DNA of 64,000 bases, taken from NCBI RefSeq assembly GCF_014697545.1, contig NZ_JACJSA010000012.1, positions 124,001 through 188,000 of the forward strand, written 5' to 3'. The stretch comes from Oscillatoria sp. FACHB-1407. GTDB taxonomy: Bacteria; Cyanobacteriota; Cyanobacteriia; Elainellales; Elainellaceae. The notes beneath the pieces were generated by a model. That model was not told the DNA's origin. It searched no databases and saw only the letters and a list, made by a program, of their open reading frames with translations. Positions 44,089 to 53,171 of the stretch are shown here, one piece after another (the stretch's first letter is position 1; every line of letters starts with the position of its first letter). Position numbers and translations under genes: made by a program.

Positions 44089-44501
44089 AGGTCATTGTAG
44101 TGGTTTTCGATTCCTTGCCCAAAGGATTCTGCCAGTGCAACTTTCGTGCGAGCCACCGAAAGGCGTACCTTCTCTAACTGAGATGCATAGGCTGCCTGTT
44201 GTTGAGGGGAAGTTTCAGCTGTGTTGACTCTTAAAATCTGCTCATAAAAGCGAAAGATTTGAAATGCGTAACTGGCGATCGCAATCTGTTTTTGGGACAA
44301 AGATCTGATTCGTTTCACCAAATCTGCGCAGGTTGCAGAGCGGGGCAGCAGGAAAACATCGGCATAGAGCGGAGGAATGATATTAGACCGTTGGCTCAAC
44401 TCATCCAACAGAAGTTTTGCATCCTCGGATAGCTCTCCATCGAAATCAGCCAGGGAGTTGAGTAAGGCTAGCAGTAAAACCTTTGAACGTTTGTGTTTCA
44501 A
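44085..44501 (-). CDS. Helical hypothetical protein
   Basis: A 138-residue, mostly helical protein that I do not recognise. Residues 7-20 (LLLALLNSLADFDG) look hydrophobic but are probably an amphipathic helix, and the rest is helical with a Gln/Glu-rich middle (TSPQQQAAYASQLEKVRLSV). It forms a two-gene unit with the 67-residue protein (4-bp overlap). The upstream spacer is full of R3 and R1 repeats. Confidence 0.55.
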   Translation of the reverse strand: MKHKRSKVLLLALLNSLADFDGELSEDAKLLLDELSQRSNIIPPLYADVFLLPRSATCADLVKRIRSLSQKQIAIASYAFQIFRFYEQILRVNTAETSPQQQAAYASQLEKVRLSVARTKVALAESFGQGIENHYNDL

Positions 44502-44539
44502 CTCAGGAGAATGACAGGCACTAATTTTTTCACAATCTT

Positions 44540-44630
44540 AGTACAACTCGTCGTAAATAAGGGTGGGAATTTGGGGTGCAGGGGTGGAACCCCCACGCAG
44601 GAGGTACTGTCCCCTGCACCCCCTATATTG
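44540..44630. repeat. R3 repeat, inverted copy
   Basis: It reads AGTACAACTCGTCGTAAATAAGGGTGGGAATTTGGGGTGCAGGGG, the reverse of the R3 end at 9619 and 33437, then diverges (CCCCCACGCAGGAGG). Confidence 0.75.
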
Positions 44631-44708
44631 AACCAATTTGCACACGGCTGTATTAATCGGAGTTTGGGATCAAGATTCCAGCCGTTGAAACGAAATTGAC
44701 TTGTATTA

Positions 44709-44870
44709 ACGTGAATTCGGGACAAGGATAGCGGCGGTTTTAACCGCCGCTATCGGGGCAAAACCGACCTGCGTCGGTTCGTCAAATCCTGCCTTTTCCG
44801 GAGTCCGCGTCGGCGGACTTTGCTTTAGTAGCCGCGAATTCATTCGCCGGGTTCTTAAACCGAATTGACG
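44709..44870. repeat. R1 element, copy F
   Basis: A 162-bp full-length copy in forward orientation (ACGTGAATTCGGGAC...AAACCGAATTGACG). The flanks differ (TTGTATTA left, TGCGATCG right), so no direct repeat is left. The GGCGGTTTTAACCGCC hairpin is extended here to TAGCGGCGGTTTTAACCGCCGCTA. Confidence 0.85.
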
Positions 44871-44915
44871 TGCGATCGCTGAGGTAACAAGCAATAAACA
44901 TGCTCAGGGCAGCGA

Positions 44916-46124
44916 TTACTCCAATGGAGAACTACGAAGCGATCGCCCCCGCCATGTCCAGCCCCAACCCGTCTCCGTTTTGATAGCAGACCCAATCGCG
45001 ATCGCCACAATCAGCACTCCCCCCACTGGTGTAAGCCACCAATAGCGAGGAGGAATGTGAGCAATCTGTTCCTCGGTGCGCCGCAAAGCATAGTGAAGTG
45101 TGATGGTAACAATAGACAAAGCGATCGCCACCCCATCTGCTATGGCAATGGAACCTGTAGCGGCCTGCCTTAACAGAACTCCTAAAGCAACCCACGGCAG
45201 CGTGCAGGTCATTAATATTGCCAGACAAAGGTGGGCGATCGTCTTGAGGCTTCGCTGACACCCTAAATAGAGGTTCTTCGTCCACCCCTCCCAGATGCTT
45301 GCCCAAGAGTCATACATCTGCACCGATGCCAGGTCGGCTCCTAACCTATAGCGCAAAGCAAAGCCATTGGATTTAATTTGTTGTGCCAGGGTGACATCCT
45401 CCACCACCTCAGCAGCAACAGATCGGTGTCCTCCAATCGCCTCATACGCCGATCGCCGAAACAACATAAACTGACCCGTAGCAAACGCCGTTTCATCCTG
45501 GGGATCATTCACCGCCGCAAAGGGAAACCCTGCCAATAAAACCCCAATCATCAACGGTTGAATCAACCACTCCGCCCAGCAACCACAGACAATCGCCGGG
45601 GCACAACTGAGCAAATCGGCGTTTTCCTGAACTGCGGCTGTCACTGCCGCTTCGATCGCCCCAGGTTTGAGCCGCATATCTGCATCTAAAAACAGCACAT
45701 AGTCTGCTGTCAGCAACGTTGCCACCTGAGCACACGCCCAATTTTTGCCAACCCAAACTTCAGTGTGAGGTCGAGGTGCCCCAGACAGTAACTTGAGCCG
45801 TGGGTCGCCCAATTGCTGATACAACGCCTGAGCGATCGCCCAGGTTTCATCCGTAGATTGGTCATCTACTAACCACACCTCCAATTGCTCTGGCGGTAAT
45901 GATGTGCTGTTTAGAATTGATTTCAGACAACTCTCTACATTGTTAGCTTCGTTATAAGCAGGCACGACAACTGCCACCGTTGATGAAAGTGGCGATCGTA
46001 GATCAAGATTGCTAGGCTGAGATAATCGAGGGGCTTGCTGAGCGACTTGTCGCAGCTTCAAACCATACAGCAGGGTAGTGAGCAACCCAAGGATGACAAC
46101 TCCGTCGATAATCATTGAGAGCAT
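44916..46124 (-). CDS. GT2-family membrane glycosyltransferase
   Basis: A 402-residue enzyme with an N-terminal membrane helix (about 3-20), a cytoplasmic GT2 domain (50-290) and three or four C-terminal helices (295-390). GT-A landmarks are VVVPAYNEANNVESCL (about 52-67), VDDQSTD (about 85-91), the metal-binding LDADMR (about 147-152) and EDVTLAQ (about 241-247). The layout resembles hopanoid HpnI and the carotenoid glycosyltransferase CruG; I cannot decide between these. It diverges from rpaA by 234 bp. Confidence 0.8.
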   Translation of the reverse strand: MLSMIIDGVVILGLLTTLLYGLKLRQVAQQAPRLSQPSNLDLRSPLSSTVAVVVPAYNEANNVESCLKSILNSTSLPPEQLEVWLVDDQSTDETWAIAQALYQQLGDPRLKLLSGAPRPHTEVWVGKNWACAQVATLLTADYVLFLDADMRLKPGAIEAAVTAAVQENADLLSCAPAIVCGCWAEWLIQPLMIGVLLAGFPFAAVNDPQDETAFATGQFMLFRRSAYEAIGGHRSVAAEVVEDVTLAQQIKSNGFALRYRLGADLASVQMYDSWASIWEGWTKNLYLGCQRSLKTIAHLCLAILMTCTLPWVALGVLLRQAATGSIAIADGVAIALSIVTITLHYALRRTEEQIAHIPPRYWWLTPVGGVLIVAIAIGSAIKTETGWGWTWRGRSLRSSPLE

Positions 46125-46358
46125 TCCCCCTCACAAATCGCTTAATGACTGTCTTGAACTGAGCATCGTATCTTTGCAACGCCTAAATTTTTGCTGGATT
46201 TTTGGGCAACTTATTACAAAGTTTTGCTCTAGAGGCGGCTAATTCGCATTCATCAGGTGCACTTTATTCAGAAAGGCTTTAGAATCCTTACAGGAATCTT
46301 CTTATTCCTAAACAAGTTCTCAACAATTGCTACACATTTTGTCGTTAAGTCTTATTGA

Positions 46359-47114
46359 ATGATGCCTCGGATACTCGTCATTGACGATGACCCTGCAATT
46401 TCAGAGCTGGTCGCTGTGAATTTAGAAATGGCTGGGTATGATGTCAGTCAGGCAACTGACGGCATCAAGGGTCAGGCATTGGCTCTTCAGCTATTGCCCG
46501 ACCTTATTATGTTAGACCTGATGCTTCCTAAGGTAGACGGTTTTACAGTATGCCAGCGGTTGCGTCGGGATGAGCGTACAGCCGACATTCCAGTGCTCAT
46601 GTTGACTGCATTGGGTCAAACCCAAGACAAAGTCGATGGCTTTAATGCTGGTGCTGATGATTACTTAACAAAACCCTTTGAAATTGAAGAAATGTTGGCA
46701 CGGGTTCGGGCACTCCTGCGGCGCACCGATCGCATTCCCCAAGCTGCCAAGCACAGCGAAATTCTCAACTATGGTCCTCTAACATTGGTTCCTGAGCGAT
46801 TAGAGGCAATTTGGTTTGACCAAACCGTGAAATTAACTCATCTAGAGTTTGAGTTACTGCACTGTTTGTTGCAACGCCATGGGCAGACGGTTTCGCCAAG
46901 TGAAATCTTGAAAGAGGTCTGGGGATACGACCCCGATGATGATATTGAAACAATTCGGGTTCACGTTAGACATTTGAGAACTAAGCTAGAGCCTGATCCC
47001 CGTCATCCCCGTTACATCAAAACCGTCTATGGTGCGGGCTACTGTCTAGAGTTGCCAGCCGTACAGACAGACGATGTCAGTGATACAGAGTCAGAATCCC
47101 CTACCGTTGCTTGA
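46359..47114 (+). CDS. rpaA: Clock-output response regulator RpaA
   Basis: A 251-residue OmpR/PhoB-type regulator. The receiver domain (1-120) has IDDDP at 8-12, phospho-acceptor Asp53 in IMLDLMLP, and KPF at about 108-110. The winged-helix DNA-binding domain (about 140-235) has [18 protein letters not shown] and [13 protein letters not shown]. The segments [17 protein letters not shown] and [23 protein letters not shown] match RpaA rather than RpaB or NblR. RpaA is phosphorylated by SasA, whose gene is at 31026, and drives dusk gene expression. ATG at 46359 is used; the next codon is also ATG. Confidence 0.94.
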   Translation: MMPRILVIDDDPAISELVAVNLEMAGYDVSQATDGIKGQALALQLLPDLIMLDLMLPKVDGFTVCQRLRRDERTADIPVLMLTALGQTQDKVDGFNAGADDYLTKPFEIEEMLARVRALLRRTDRIPQAAKHSEILNYGPLTLVPERLEAIWFDQTVKLTHLEFELLHCLLQRHGQTVSPSEILKEVWGYDPDDDIETIRVHVRHLRTKLEPDPRHPRYIKTVYGAGYCLELPAVQTDDVSDTESESPTVA

Positions 47115-47125
47115 TCTCGCAAGTA

Positions 47126-47232
47126 TAGTTTTGGTCAGAAAGCCTAAGACAAAGGCAATGGCTCAAACATTGATTCTGGGAGAGGTTTCTGACTTCCCTT
47201 TGCCCTATCAAATGGGGCTATGGCTATAATGG
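47126..47232. repeat. R5 repeat, copy 1
   Basis: TATAGTTTTGGTCAGAAAGCC...CAAACATTGATTCTGGGAGAGG...CCCTATCAAATGGGGCTATGGCTATA. It shares order and ends with the copies at 48439 and 59525. Confidence 0.7.
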
Positions 47233-47256
47233 GGTGATTTTTCAGAACCTACAAAG

Positions 47257-47390
47257 TAGGGGCGTTTAATCAAACGCCCCTGTCTTGTTTCATTGATATA
47301 GTAACCGAGGAGTTGGTTAGGACAGGGTGCAGGGGTGGAACCCTTAACTTGGGCGTAGCCCCCAACCCCCCTTGGATTAACTGTCTCAAC
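47257..47390. repeat. R4-like hairpin followed by an R3-like remnant
   Basis: GGGGCGTTTAATCAAACGCCCC (47259-47280) is a variant of the R4 hairpin and may end the rpaA transcript. Diverged R3 sequence (GGTGCAGGGGTGGAACCC, GGGCGTAGCCCCC) follows from about 47320. No gene is visible up to 47516. Confidence 0.6.
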
Positions 47391-47516
47391 AGTTACTCAA
47401 GCAATCCGTAGCTGGATGTGTCTCATCAGGATGGGTTATGAAGGCTTCGCCCCTGAGCAGCAGTCGCCCTTACACTTTGTCCTAATCGTGCCTGTAGCCA
47501 CAGGGTTTAAGAATAC

Positions 47517-47918
47517 CTAGCAGTAGGGGGTAATGTCCTCACCACACTCATCAGCTAGGTAACACAAGGCGCGAAATCGCAATGCAACCACTTCGTCATA
47601 CAAGGGGTTCAGCTTGCAGAGAGGAGGAATGCGAAGGATCGTGCGACCAAAGAGCCGGATAGTTCGCTCAAACGGACATTGAGCGGGGATCAGTTGACAA
47701 AGTCGTCGCGCAACCTTTGCATCGCGAACATTGATGTTGTCTAGCCAGTGGCGTAGAGGTTGCAAAAGGTCGGATGTGGGTTTGGTCGGTTGGGGTTGGA
47801 TGGGTTGGGTAGAGGGTTCTGAAGGGATGGCAACGGTTTGCCGATCGAGCCAAATCCAACTGACAAGCGCAATGTCTTGGGTGATGATGTTTTGCTGGTT
47901 ACAGTCCGGTGCTTTCAT
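47517..47918 (-). CDS. Mo-dependent nitrogenase C-terminal domain protein
   Basis: A 133-residue protein whose C-terminal 80 residues fit the Mo-nitrogenase C-terminal family: PLRHWLDNINVRDAKVARRL, LIPAQCPFERTIRLFGR and NPLYDEVVALRFRALCYLADECGED. Several Cys (CQLIPAQC, CKLNP, CYLADEC, and the terminal C) are arranged as in the family and could bind metal. In some cyanobacteria this domain is at the end of a NifH-like protein; the free-standing form is widespread, including in strains that do not fix nitrogen. No nif gene lies nearby, so nitrogen fixation is not implied. The function is unknown. Confidence 0.8.
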   Translation of the reverse strand: MKAPDCNQQNIITQDIALVSWIWLDRQTVAIPSEPSTQPIQPQPTKPTSDLLQPLRHWLDNINVRDAKVARRLCQLIPAQCPFERTIRLFGRTILRIPPLCKLNPLYDEVVALRFRALCYLADECGEDITPYC

Positions 47919-48438
47919 CTGGGTTCCTCAGTAGTAGTGAGGTGGGACTTACCTATCGATAACCTACAGTCGTAAATCAGACTTTATCGGATGGGGATCG
48001 CAGATTTTAAGAGAAACCTTGCAAATCGATTAGAAGTGTAGAGCGATGACCCTTGTGCATCCCGTTTATCCTAAGTCTGGCTACTCCTGGTTATGTAAGG
48101 GAATGTGGCAGGTGATCAACTGTCCCCTTACTTAACGGTTTAATCTTGCCTCAAATCCGGAATCTTTTAGTGAGTAATCCCACTAAAATTTCCCTTACCG
48201 ATTCTAGCGATTTAAGGGTTATCACGGATATGTTTGTACTAATCATCGCTAAAGGAAAAAGGCGATCGATGGTGAGGTAGAGCGATCGCTACGCCAACAC
48301 ACAACAGTCACGATGTATGGGTTGTTTTTTGCAAAGTCTACCCCTGTTCCACCTCAGCCAGGAGACTGGGGTGGTTAGGATGGGGTGCAGGGGTGGAACT
48401 CCTAGCTCCCCTCTGCCCTAAATGAAGTGGCGATAGCT
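47919..48438. other. Spacer with an R3-like remnant
   Basis: About 48365-48420 carries GGATGGGGTGCAGGGGTGGAACTCC, an R3 remnant. The remainder has no recognisable gene, RNA or strong terminator. Confidence 0.4.
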
Positions 48439-48549
48439 ATATATAGCTTTGGTCAGAAAACTTCAGACAAAGGAATAGCGCAAACCCTGATGCTGGGAAG
48501 GCTTCCTGGACTCGCCTCCGCCCCATTGTAATGTGGCTCCGGCTATAAC
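48439..48549. repeat. R5 repeat, copy 2
   Basis: TATAGCTTTGGTCAGAAAACTTCAGACAAAGG...CAAACCCTGATGCTGGG...GCCCCATTGTAATGTGGCTCCGGCTATA. The ends form a short inverted repeat (TATAGC). Confidence 0.7.
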
Positions 48550-48623
48550 CCTTGCGTCAGTAATGCTAATGTCACTGACATAAAAAAAGATGATGCGTTT
48601 GTTAACCGCACCACCGTCTCGAC

Positions 48624-48653
48624 CGTAGGGGTGAAGTGTAATTCGCCCCTACG
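48624..48653. other. Hairpin downstream of rnj
   Basis: CGTAGGGGTGAA pairs with TTCGCCCCTACG (one G.U) around a 6-nt loop, 25 bp after the rnj stop. No T-run on the minus strand; probably an mRNA-end or R4-type hairpin. Confidence 0.5.
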
Positions 48654-48677
48654 CAAACCTACTGACTGCATTCCTAA

Positions 48678-50438
48678 TCAGGAAGCAACGCGCTCAACCG
48701 GACGCTGTCGTCTGGCTGCTTGAGCGGCTGATTCAGCTGGGGTTTGCAGCAAGAACACTAACATAGGATTGCTTTGTAGTTCTCGACGAATCAGACGACG
48801 CAATTCGGCTTCGAGGTGAGCCTGGAGTTTAGTCCACTCAACTTCGATTTCACCATCACCAAAGTTTTGGGTAAATTCCTTCCAGCGATCGCCCAGCACT
48901 GTCTCGATCGTCTGCACGACTAACTTCTCCAGACGGGCTTTTTCAACCGAGGTGACAACGCCCCGCAGATGAACCTCAGGTTTTGCCAGTAGTTCACCCC
49001 GCCAACCTACCGCAGCGGCGATCGTGATGATACCGTCTTCTGCAAGCTGTTGTCGTTCCCGCAGGACGTTTTGCCGAACAACACCCCCCCGTGAAGCATC
49101 CACCAACTCAACGCCAGAGGGAACCTTACCAGCAATCCGAATACTCTCCTGTGACAGTTCCACGACATCACCATTGTTGATGATCACCATATTTTCGGCA
49201 GGAATGCCCATACTCTTGGCTGTCTCAGCGTGTTTCACCAGCATTCGGTGTTCACCGTGAACAGGCAAGAAGAACTTAGGACGGGTCAACGCGATCATCA
49301 ATTTTTGATCTTCCTGGGCACCATGACCGGAGACGTGGATCCCTTTCTCTCGTCCATAAATGACGTTTGCCCCCTGCATCATCAACTTGTCGATCGTATT
49401 GACAACGGCGATCGTGTTCCCAGGGATAGGGTTGGCAGAGAAGATGATCGTGTCACCCTGGCGCACTTTAACTTGTTTATGCTCCTGATTAGCGATACGG
49501 GTCATCGCCGCCATCGGTTCCCCTTGGGAGCCAGTGGTCAAAATCAAAACGCCGTTATCCGGAATCTTGTTGATCATATTAAGGGGCACAAACAAGCTGT
49601 CTTCACACTTGATGTAACCCAACAACCGCGCCTGAGCAATGACGTTGAGCATCGATCGCCCCAATACAGAAACCACACGCTGGTGCTTCTTCGCCAATTC
49701 CAAAATCATGTTGATGCGATGGACGGACGACGCAAAGGTGGTGACAAACAAGCGTCCATTTGCTTGAGCAAAGGCGCGATCGAGATTCGGAAACACCGAT
49801 CGCTCAGAAGGAGTAGACCCCGGCACTTCAGAATTGGTCGAGTCACTGATCAGGCAAAGGACGCCTTTTTCACCGTGCTCTGCTAACCGTTGAAAGTCGA
49901 AAAACTCACCATCCACCGGAGTATGGTCAATCTTAAAGTCGCCTGTATGAATGACTACGCCTACGGGGGTATGGATGGCTACGGTAAAACTATCGGCGAT
50001 CGAGTGGGTGTTGCGAATATATTCCACCAGGAAATACTTACCGATCCGTACCATGTCACGAGGTCGGACGGTTCTCAACTCGGTGCGATCGGCAACTCCG
50101 GCTTCTTCTAATTTGCCCTGGAGGAGTGCCATCGCCAGGCGAGGACCATACATCACAGGAATATCGAACTGCTTGAGGTGAAAGGGAATACCACCAATAT
50201 GGTCTTCATGACCATGGGTGACAATCATGCCCTTGATTTTATGTTTGTTTTCACGGAGATAGGTGGTGTCTGGCAAGACCACGTTCACCCCATGCATCCC
50301 GTCGGTCGGAAAGGCTAGACCTGCATCCAGCAAGACAATCTCATCTTTGTATTCAAAAACGCAGGTATTTTTCCCAATTTCGTGTAATCCGCCTAGAGGA
50401 ATAATTTTGAGTGTAGGTGACGATCCGTTTTGACTCAT
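48678..50438 (-). CDS. rnj: Ribonuclease J
   Basis: A 586-residue metallo-beta-lactamase/beta-CASP ribonuclease that cuts and trims RNA. The zinc motif HGHEDHIGG is at about 75-83. GDFKID near 165, DSTNSEVPG near 197 and the beta-CASP motifs (SGHGAQEDQ near 378, PVHGEHRM near 402) are as expected. In cyanobacteria RNase J works beside RNase E in mRNA decay. It is the last gene of the asd-dapA-rnj set, 224 bp after dapA. Confidence 0.95.
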   Translation of the reverse strand: MSQNGSSPTLKIIPLGGLHEIGKNTCVFEYKDEIVLLDAGLAFPTDGMHGVNVVLPDTTYLRENKHKIKGMIVTHGHEDHIGGIPFHLKQFDIPVMYGPRLAMALLQGKLEEAGVADRTELRTVRPRDMVRIGKYFLVEYIRNTHSIADSFTVAIHTPVGVVIHTGDFKIDHTPVDGEFFDFQRLAEHGEKGVLCLISDSTNSEVPGSTPSERSVFPNLDRAFAQANGRLFVTTFASSVHRINMILELAKKHQRVVSVLGRSMLNVIAQARLLGYIKCEDSLFVPLNMINKIPDNGVLILTTGSQGEPMAAMTRIANQEHKQVKVRQGDTIIFSANPIPGNTIAVVNTIDKLMMQGANVIYGREKGIHVSGHGAQEDQKLMIALTRPKFFLPVHGEHRMLVKHAETAKSMGIPAENMVIINNGDVVELSQESIRIAGKVPSGVELVDASRGGVVRQNVLRERQQLAEDGIITIAAAVGWRGELLAKPEVHLRGVVTSVEKARLEKLVVQTIETVLGDRWKEFTQNFGDGEIEVEWTKLQAHLEAELRRLIRRELQSNPMLVFLLQTPAESAAQAARRQRPVERVAS

Positions 50439-50662
50439 GTATGTCCTTAAAGAATGAAATGAAATGTTTGAAAAACAGCTATCAAGAGTGGAGACAAGAT
50501 AGGAGTTGGGTAGACGCTAACCAGAACGCAAACGATTGATAGGTTCAACCGAAATTGATGAAAACGCTCTGAATTATGAAGTGGGGTCGGGCTATTCAGT
50601 TGTAAGGAAACCTTATGTCGGGGAGCTTAAAGGATATTGCTACTGCGTTAGAAACCAGCGTT

Positions 50663-51556
50663 TTAATCAGCAGCCAATAAATTAAGCTCGGTCATGATGG
50701 ACTGAAGGGCTTGGACGACATCAGCTGTGACATCACACAGAGGAGGACGAGTCGAACCAACCTGCCATCCCTGAAGTCTCAGAGCAGCCTTAACGGGAAT
50801 GGGGTTTGTGCTAAGAAACAGGGCTTTGAATAGAGGCAACAGTTGTAGGTGAATTTTAGTGGCAGTCTGAGTCTGTCCCTGCTCAAAAGCTTGAACCAAC
50901 TGTTGGATCTCATCTCCTACAAGGTGACTGGCAACACTTACAACACCCTGACCACCAACCGCTAAAATTGGCAGGGTTAACGAGTCATCACCAGAGTAAA
51001 TGCCAAACGTAGACGGGGTTAAACGACGCACCTGGCTGACCTGATCGAGGCTGCCACTAGCTTCCTTGACCGCAACGATGTTAGGAACTTCGGCGAGACG
51101 GGCGATCGTCTCAGGGAGGAGGTTTTGACCTGTGCGTCCTGGAATGTTGTAAAGCAACATCGGCAGGTCAGGACTAGCCTCGGCGATCGCTCGAAAGTGG
51201 TGGTACAAACCCTCCTGAGGTGGCTTGTTATAGTAGGGAACTACTTGGAGTGACCCATCTAATCCTAGTTTATCTGCTTTTTGAGTAGCTGCAATTGCCT
51301 CAGCGGTAGAATTTGACCCTGTCCCGGCGATAATCTTGGCTTTCCCTGCAACCGCTTGTTGAATTACCTGAAAAAGCTGATATTCCTCGTCCCAAGTGAG
51401 AGTTGGTGACTCACCTGTTGTGCCACAGACGACGAGTGTATCTGTGCCATGGTTGGCTAGATGCACAGCTAACGCCTCGGCGACCGCATAATCAACCCCA
51501 CCATCCAGATTAAATGGGGTAATCATCGCAGTCAAAACTCGTCCAAAATTAGTCAC
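50663..51556 (-). CDS. dapA: 4-hydroxy-tetrahydrodipicolinate synthase
   Basis: A 297-residue class I aldolase-fold enzyme that joins aspartate semialdehyde and pyruvate on the way to diaminopimelate and lysine. The Schiff-base lysine is Lys164 (VAVKEASG) and the catalytic Tyr is Tyr136 ([10 protein letters not shown]). [10 protein letters not shown] at 44-53 forms the substrate site. It follows asd by 23 nt, so product and substrate are made from one transcript. Confidence 0.96.
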   Translation of the reverse strand: MTNFGRVLTAMITPFNLDGGVDYAVAEALAVHLANHGTDTLVVCGTTGESPTLTWDEEYQLFQVIQQAVAGKAKIIAGTGSNSTAEAIAATQKADKLGLDGSLQVVPYYNKPPQEGLYHHFRAIAEASPDLPMLLYNIPGRTGQNLLPETIARLAEVPNIVAVKEASGSLDQVSQVRRLTPSTFGIYSGDDSLTLPILAVGGQGVVSVASHLVGDEIQQLVQAFEQGQTQTATKIHLQLLPLFKALFLSTNPIPVKAALRLQGWQVGSTRPPLCDVTADVVQALQSIMTELNLLAAD

Positions 51557-51579
51557 ACCTGTCTCCTACACCCAACTCC

Positions 51580-52632
51580 CTAAACCCTTGCACCAATCTC
51601 AATCTTGCCAGAGGATCGCAACAGGTTTTGGGCAATTAATAGCTCGGCAATTTGTACTGCATTCAGAGCAGCCCCTTTGCGGATTTGATCGCCACTCAGC
51701 CATAGCTCTAGCCCACAGGGATGGGAGATATCCTGGCGGATACGCCCTACCAGAACGTCATCTTGGCCTGTAGCTTCAACTGGCATTGGGAAGTAGTTAG
51801 CCTGCCAATCTTCAACAAGCTTGACACCGGGAGACTGACTTAAAATTTGTCGAGCCTGCTCTACATCAAATGGGGTTTCAAACTCTAGGTTAACGGCTTC
51901 TGAGTGGGCTCGCAATACTGGAACCCGTACACAGGTTGCCGTAATGCGGATTTTAGCGTCGCCAAAAATCTTGCGCGTCTCATTCACCATCTTCATCTCT
52001 TCCTGGCAATAACCCTGATCGTCAATTGGAGTGTTGTGAGGAAAGAGGTTAAATGCCAGTGGATAGGGAAAGATATCTGTTGGCGGGGTTTGATTGTTCA
52101 AAATCGCGATCGCCTGAGCCTTAACTTCCTCGATCGCCCGTGCTCCGGCTCCACTGGCAGCCTGGTAAGTAGAAACCACAACTCGCTGGATTGGTTTCAC
52201 CTGATGCAGAGGATAGAGGGCCACCACCATCAAAATTGTGGAGCAGTTGGGATTGGCAATAATACCCCGATGACCTATTGCTGCCTGAGGGTTGACCTCT
52301 GGCACGACTAGCGGCACGGTGGGATCCATCCGAAAGGCACTGGAGTTGTCGATGACGACCGCTCCGGCTGCGACTGCCTGGGGTGCCCACTGTTTTGAGG
52401 TGGAACCGCCCGCTGATGCCAACACAATATCGATATTGTCAAAGGAGCGATCGCTGACTGCCTCAATGGTCAACGTTTCTCCCTGAAACGTCAGCGTTTT
52501 TCCGGCTGAACGGGAAGAGGCAAGCAGCTTAAGCTCTGCGAGGGGAAATTGACGCTCGGCTAACAGGGTTAAAAGTTCAGTTCCAACAGCCCCAGTCGCT
52601 CCTAAAATAGCAACCCGATATGAGTTTGGCAA
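51580..52632 (-). CDS. asd: Aspartate-semialdehyde dehydrogenase
   Basis: A 350-residue NADPH-dependent enzyme that makes aspartate semialdehyde from aspartyl phosphate, a precursor of lysine, threonine and methionine. The nucleotide loop is GATGAVGTELL at 11-21, the catalytic Cys130 is in NPNCSTI, and the His/Glu region is MVNETRKIFG. The start is TTG with a strong GGAGG 9 nt upstream. It heads the asd-dapA-rnj unit and diverges from tig across 539 bp. Confidence 0.95.
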   Translation of the reverse strand: MPNSYRVAILGATGAVGTELLTLLAERQFPLAELKLLASSRSAGKTLTFQGETLTIEAVSDRSFDNIDIVLASAGGSTSKQWAPQAVAAGAVVIDNSSAFRMDPTVPLVVPEVNPQAAIGHRGIIANPNCSTILMVVALYPLHQVKPIQRVVVSTYQAASGAGARAIEEVKAQAIAILNNQTPPTDIFPYPLAFNLFPHNTPIDDQGYCQEEMKMVNETRKIFGDAKIRITATCVRVPVLRAHSEAVNLEFETPFDVEQARQILSQSPGVKLVEDWQANYFPMPVEATGQDDVLVGRIRQDISHPCGLELWLSGDQIRKGAALNAVQIAELLIAQNLLRSSGKIEIGARV

Positions 52633-53171
52633 AATTAATTTCCTCCAACGAATTTTAATGAATGGTGACTAACGCTAGAAAGTCAACGCCAAATAACAAT
52701 TCTGATAAAATCGCGATTTTTACGAATCCATGAACTAACTCTATAAGCATAGCCAGTATAGCCTCTGGACTCTCTCCTAACGATAAAAACTGGCTTGAAG
52801 CTAAATATTTTTCCTAGTCAAAAATTTATAGTTACCGTTGGTTAACAGAGGGCAGAACCACCCACAACCCACTCAATCAGAGATCTGGCAAGGATCAGGT
52901 CACTATTCCATAGGGCTGGCGAGATCACGAAACATAGTTAGACATTATCACTTAGATATCCCAGGTGAATAGCTATTTAAGGGTGAAAACGGCTAAGACC
53001 CTAGTTTAAAGGCACCCCATCGAAAAACTCTATCTGCACCTAATTGTTAAGATTGCCTCATCTCAAAACTTATTGAGAATCACATCGGTTTAATCGAGAT
53101 CAGTTACTATAGCTAATTGCGGTGATATCAAAAAATTTAAGTAGCCGCGTGATTGTGCCACGAGAGAACCG
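52633..53171. promoter_or_regulatory. Divergent control region between asd and tig
   Basis: A 539-bp AT-rich spacer that must hold promoters for both directions. I cannot assign a -35/-10 pair with confidence. No repeat of the R1-R5 families and no small ORF of note is present. Confidence 0.4.

Noticed and set aside
47517-47918. Evidence for nitrogen fixation
   Set aside because: The domain is common in cyanobacteria that lack nitrogenase, and no nif gene is in the window.
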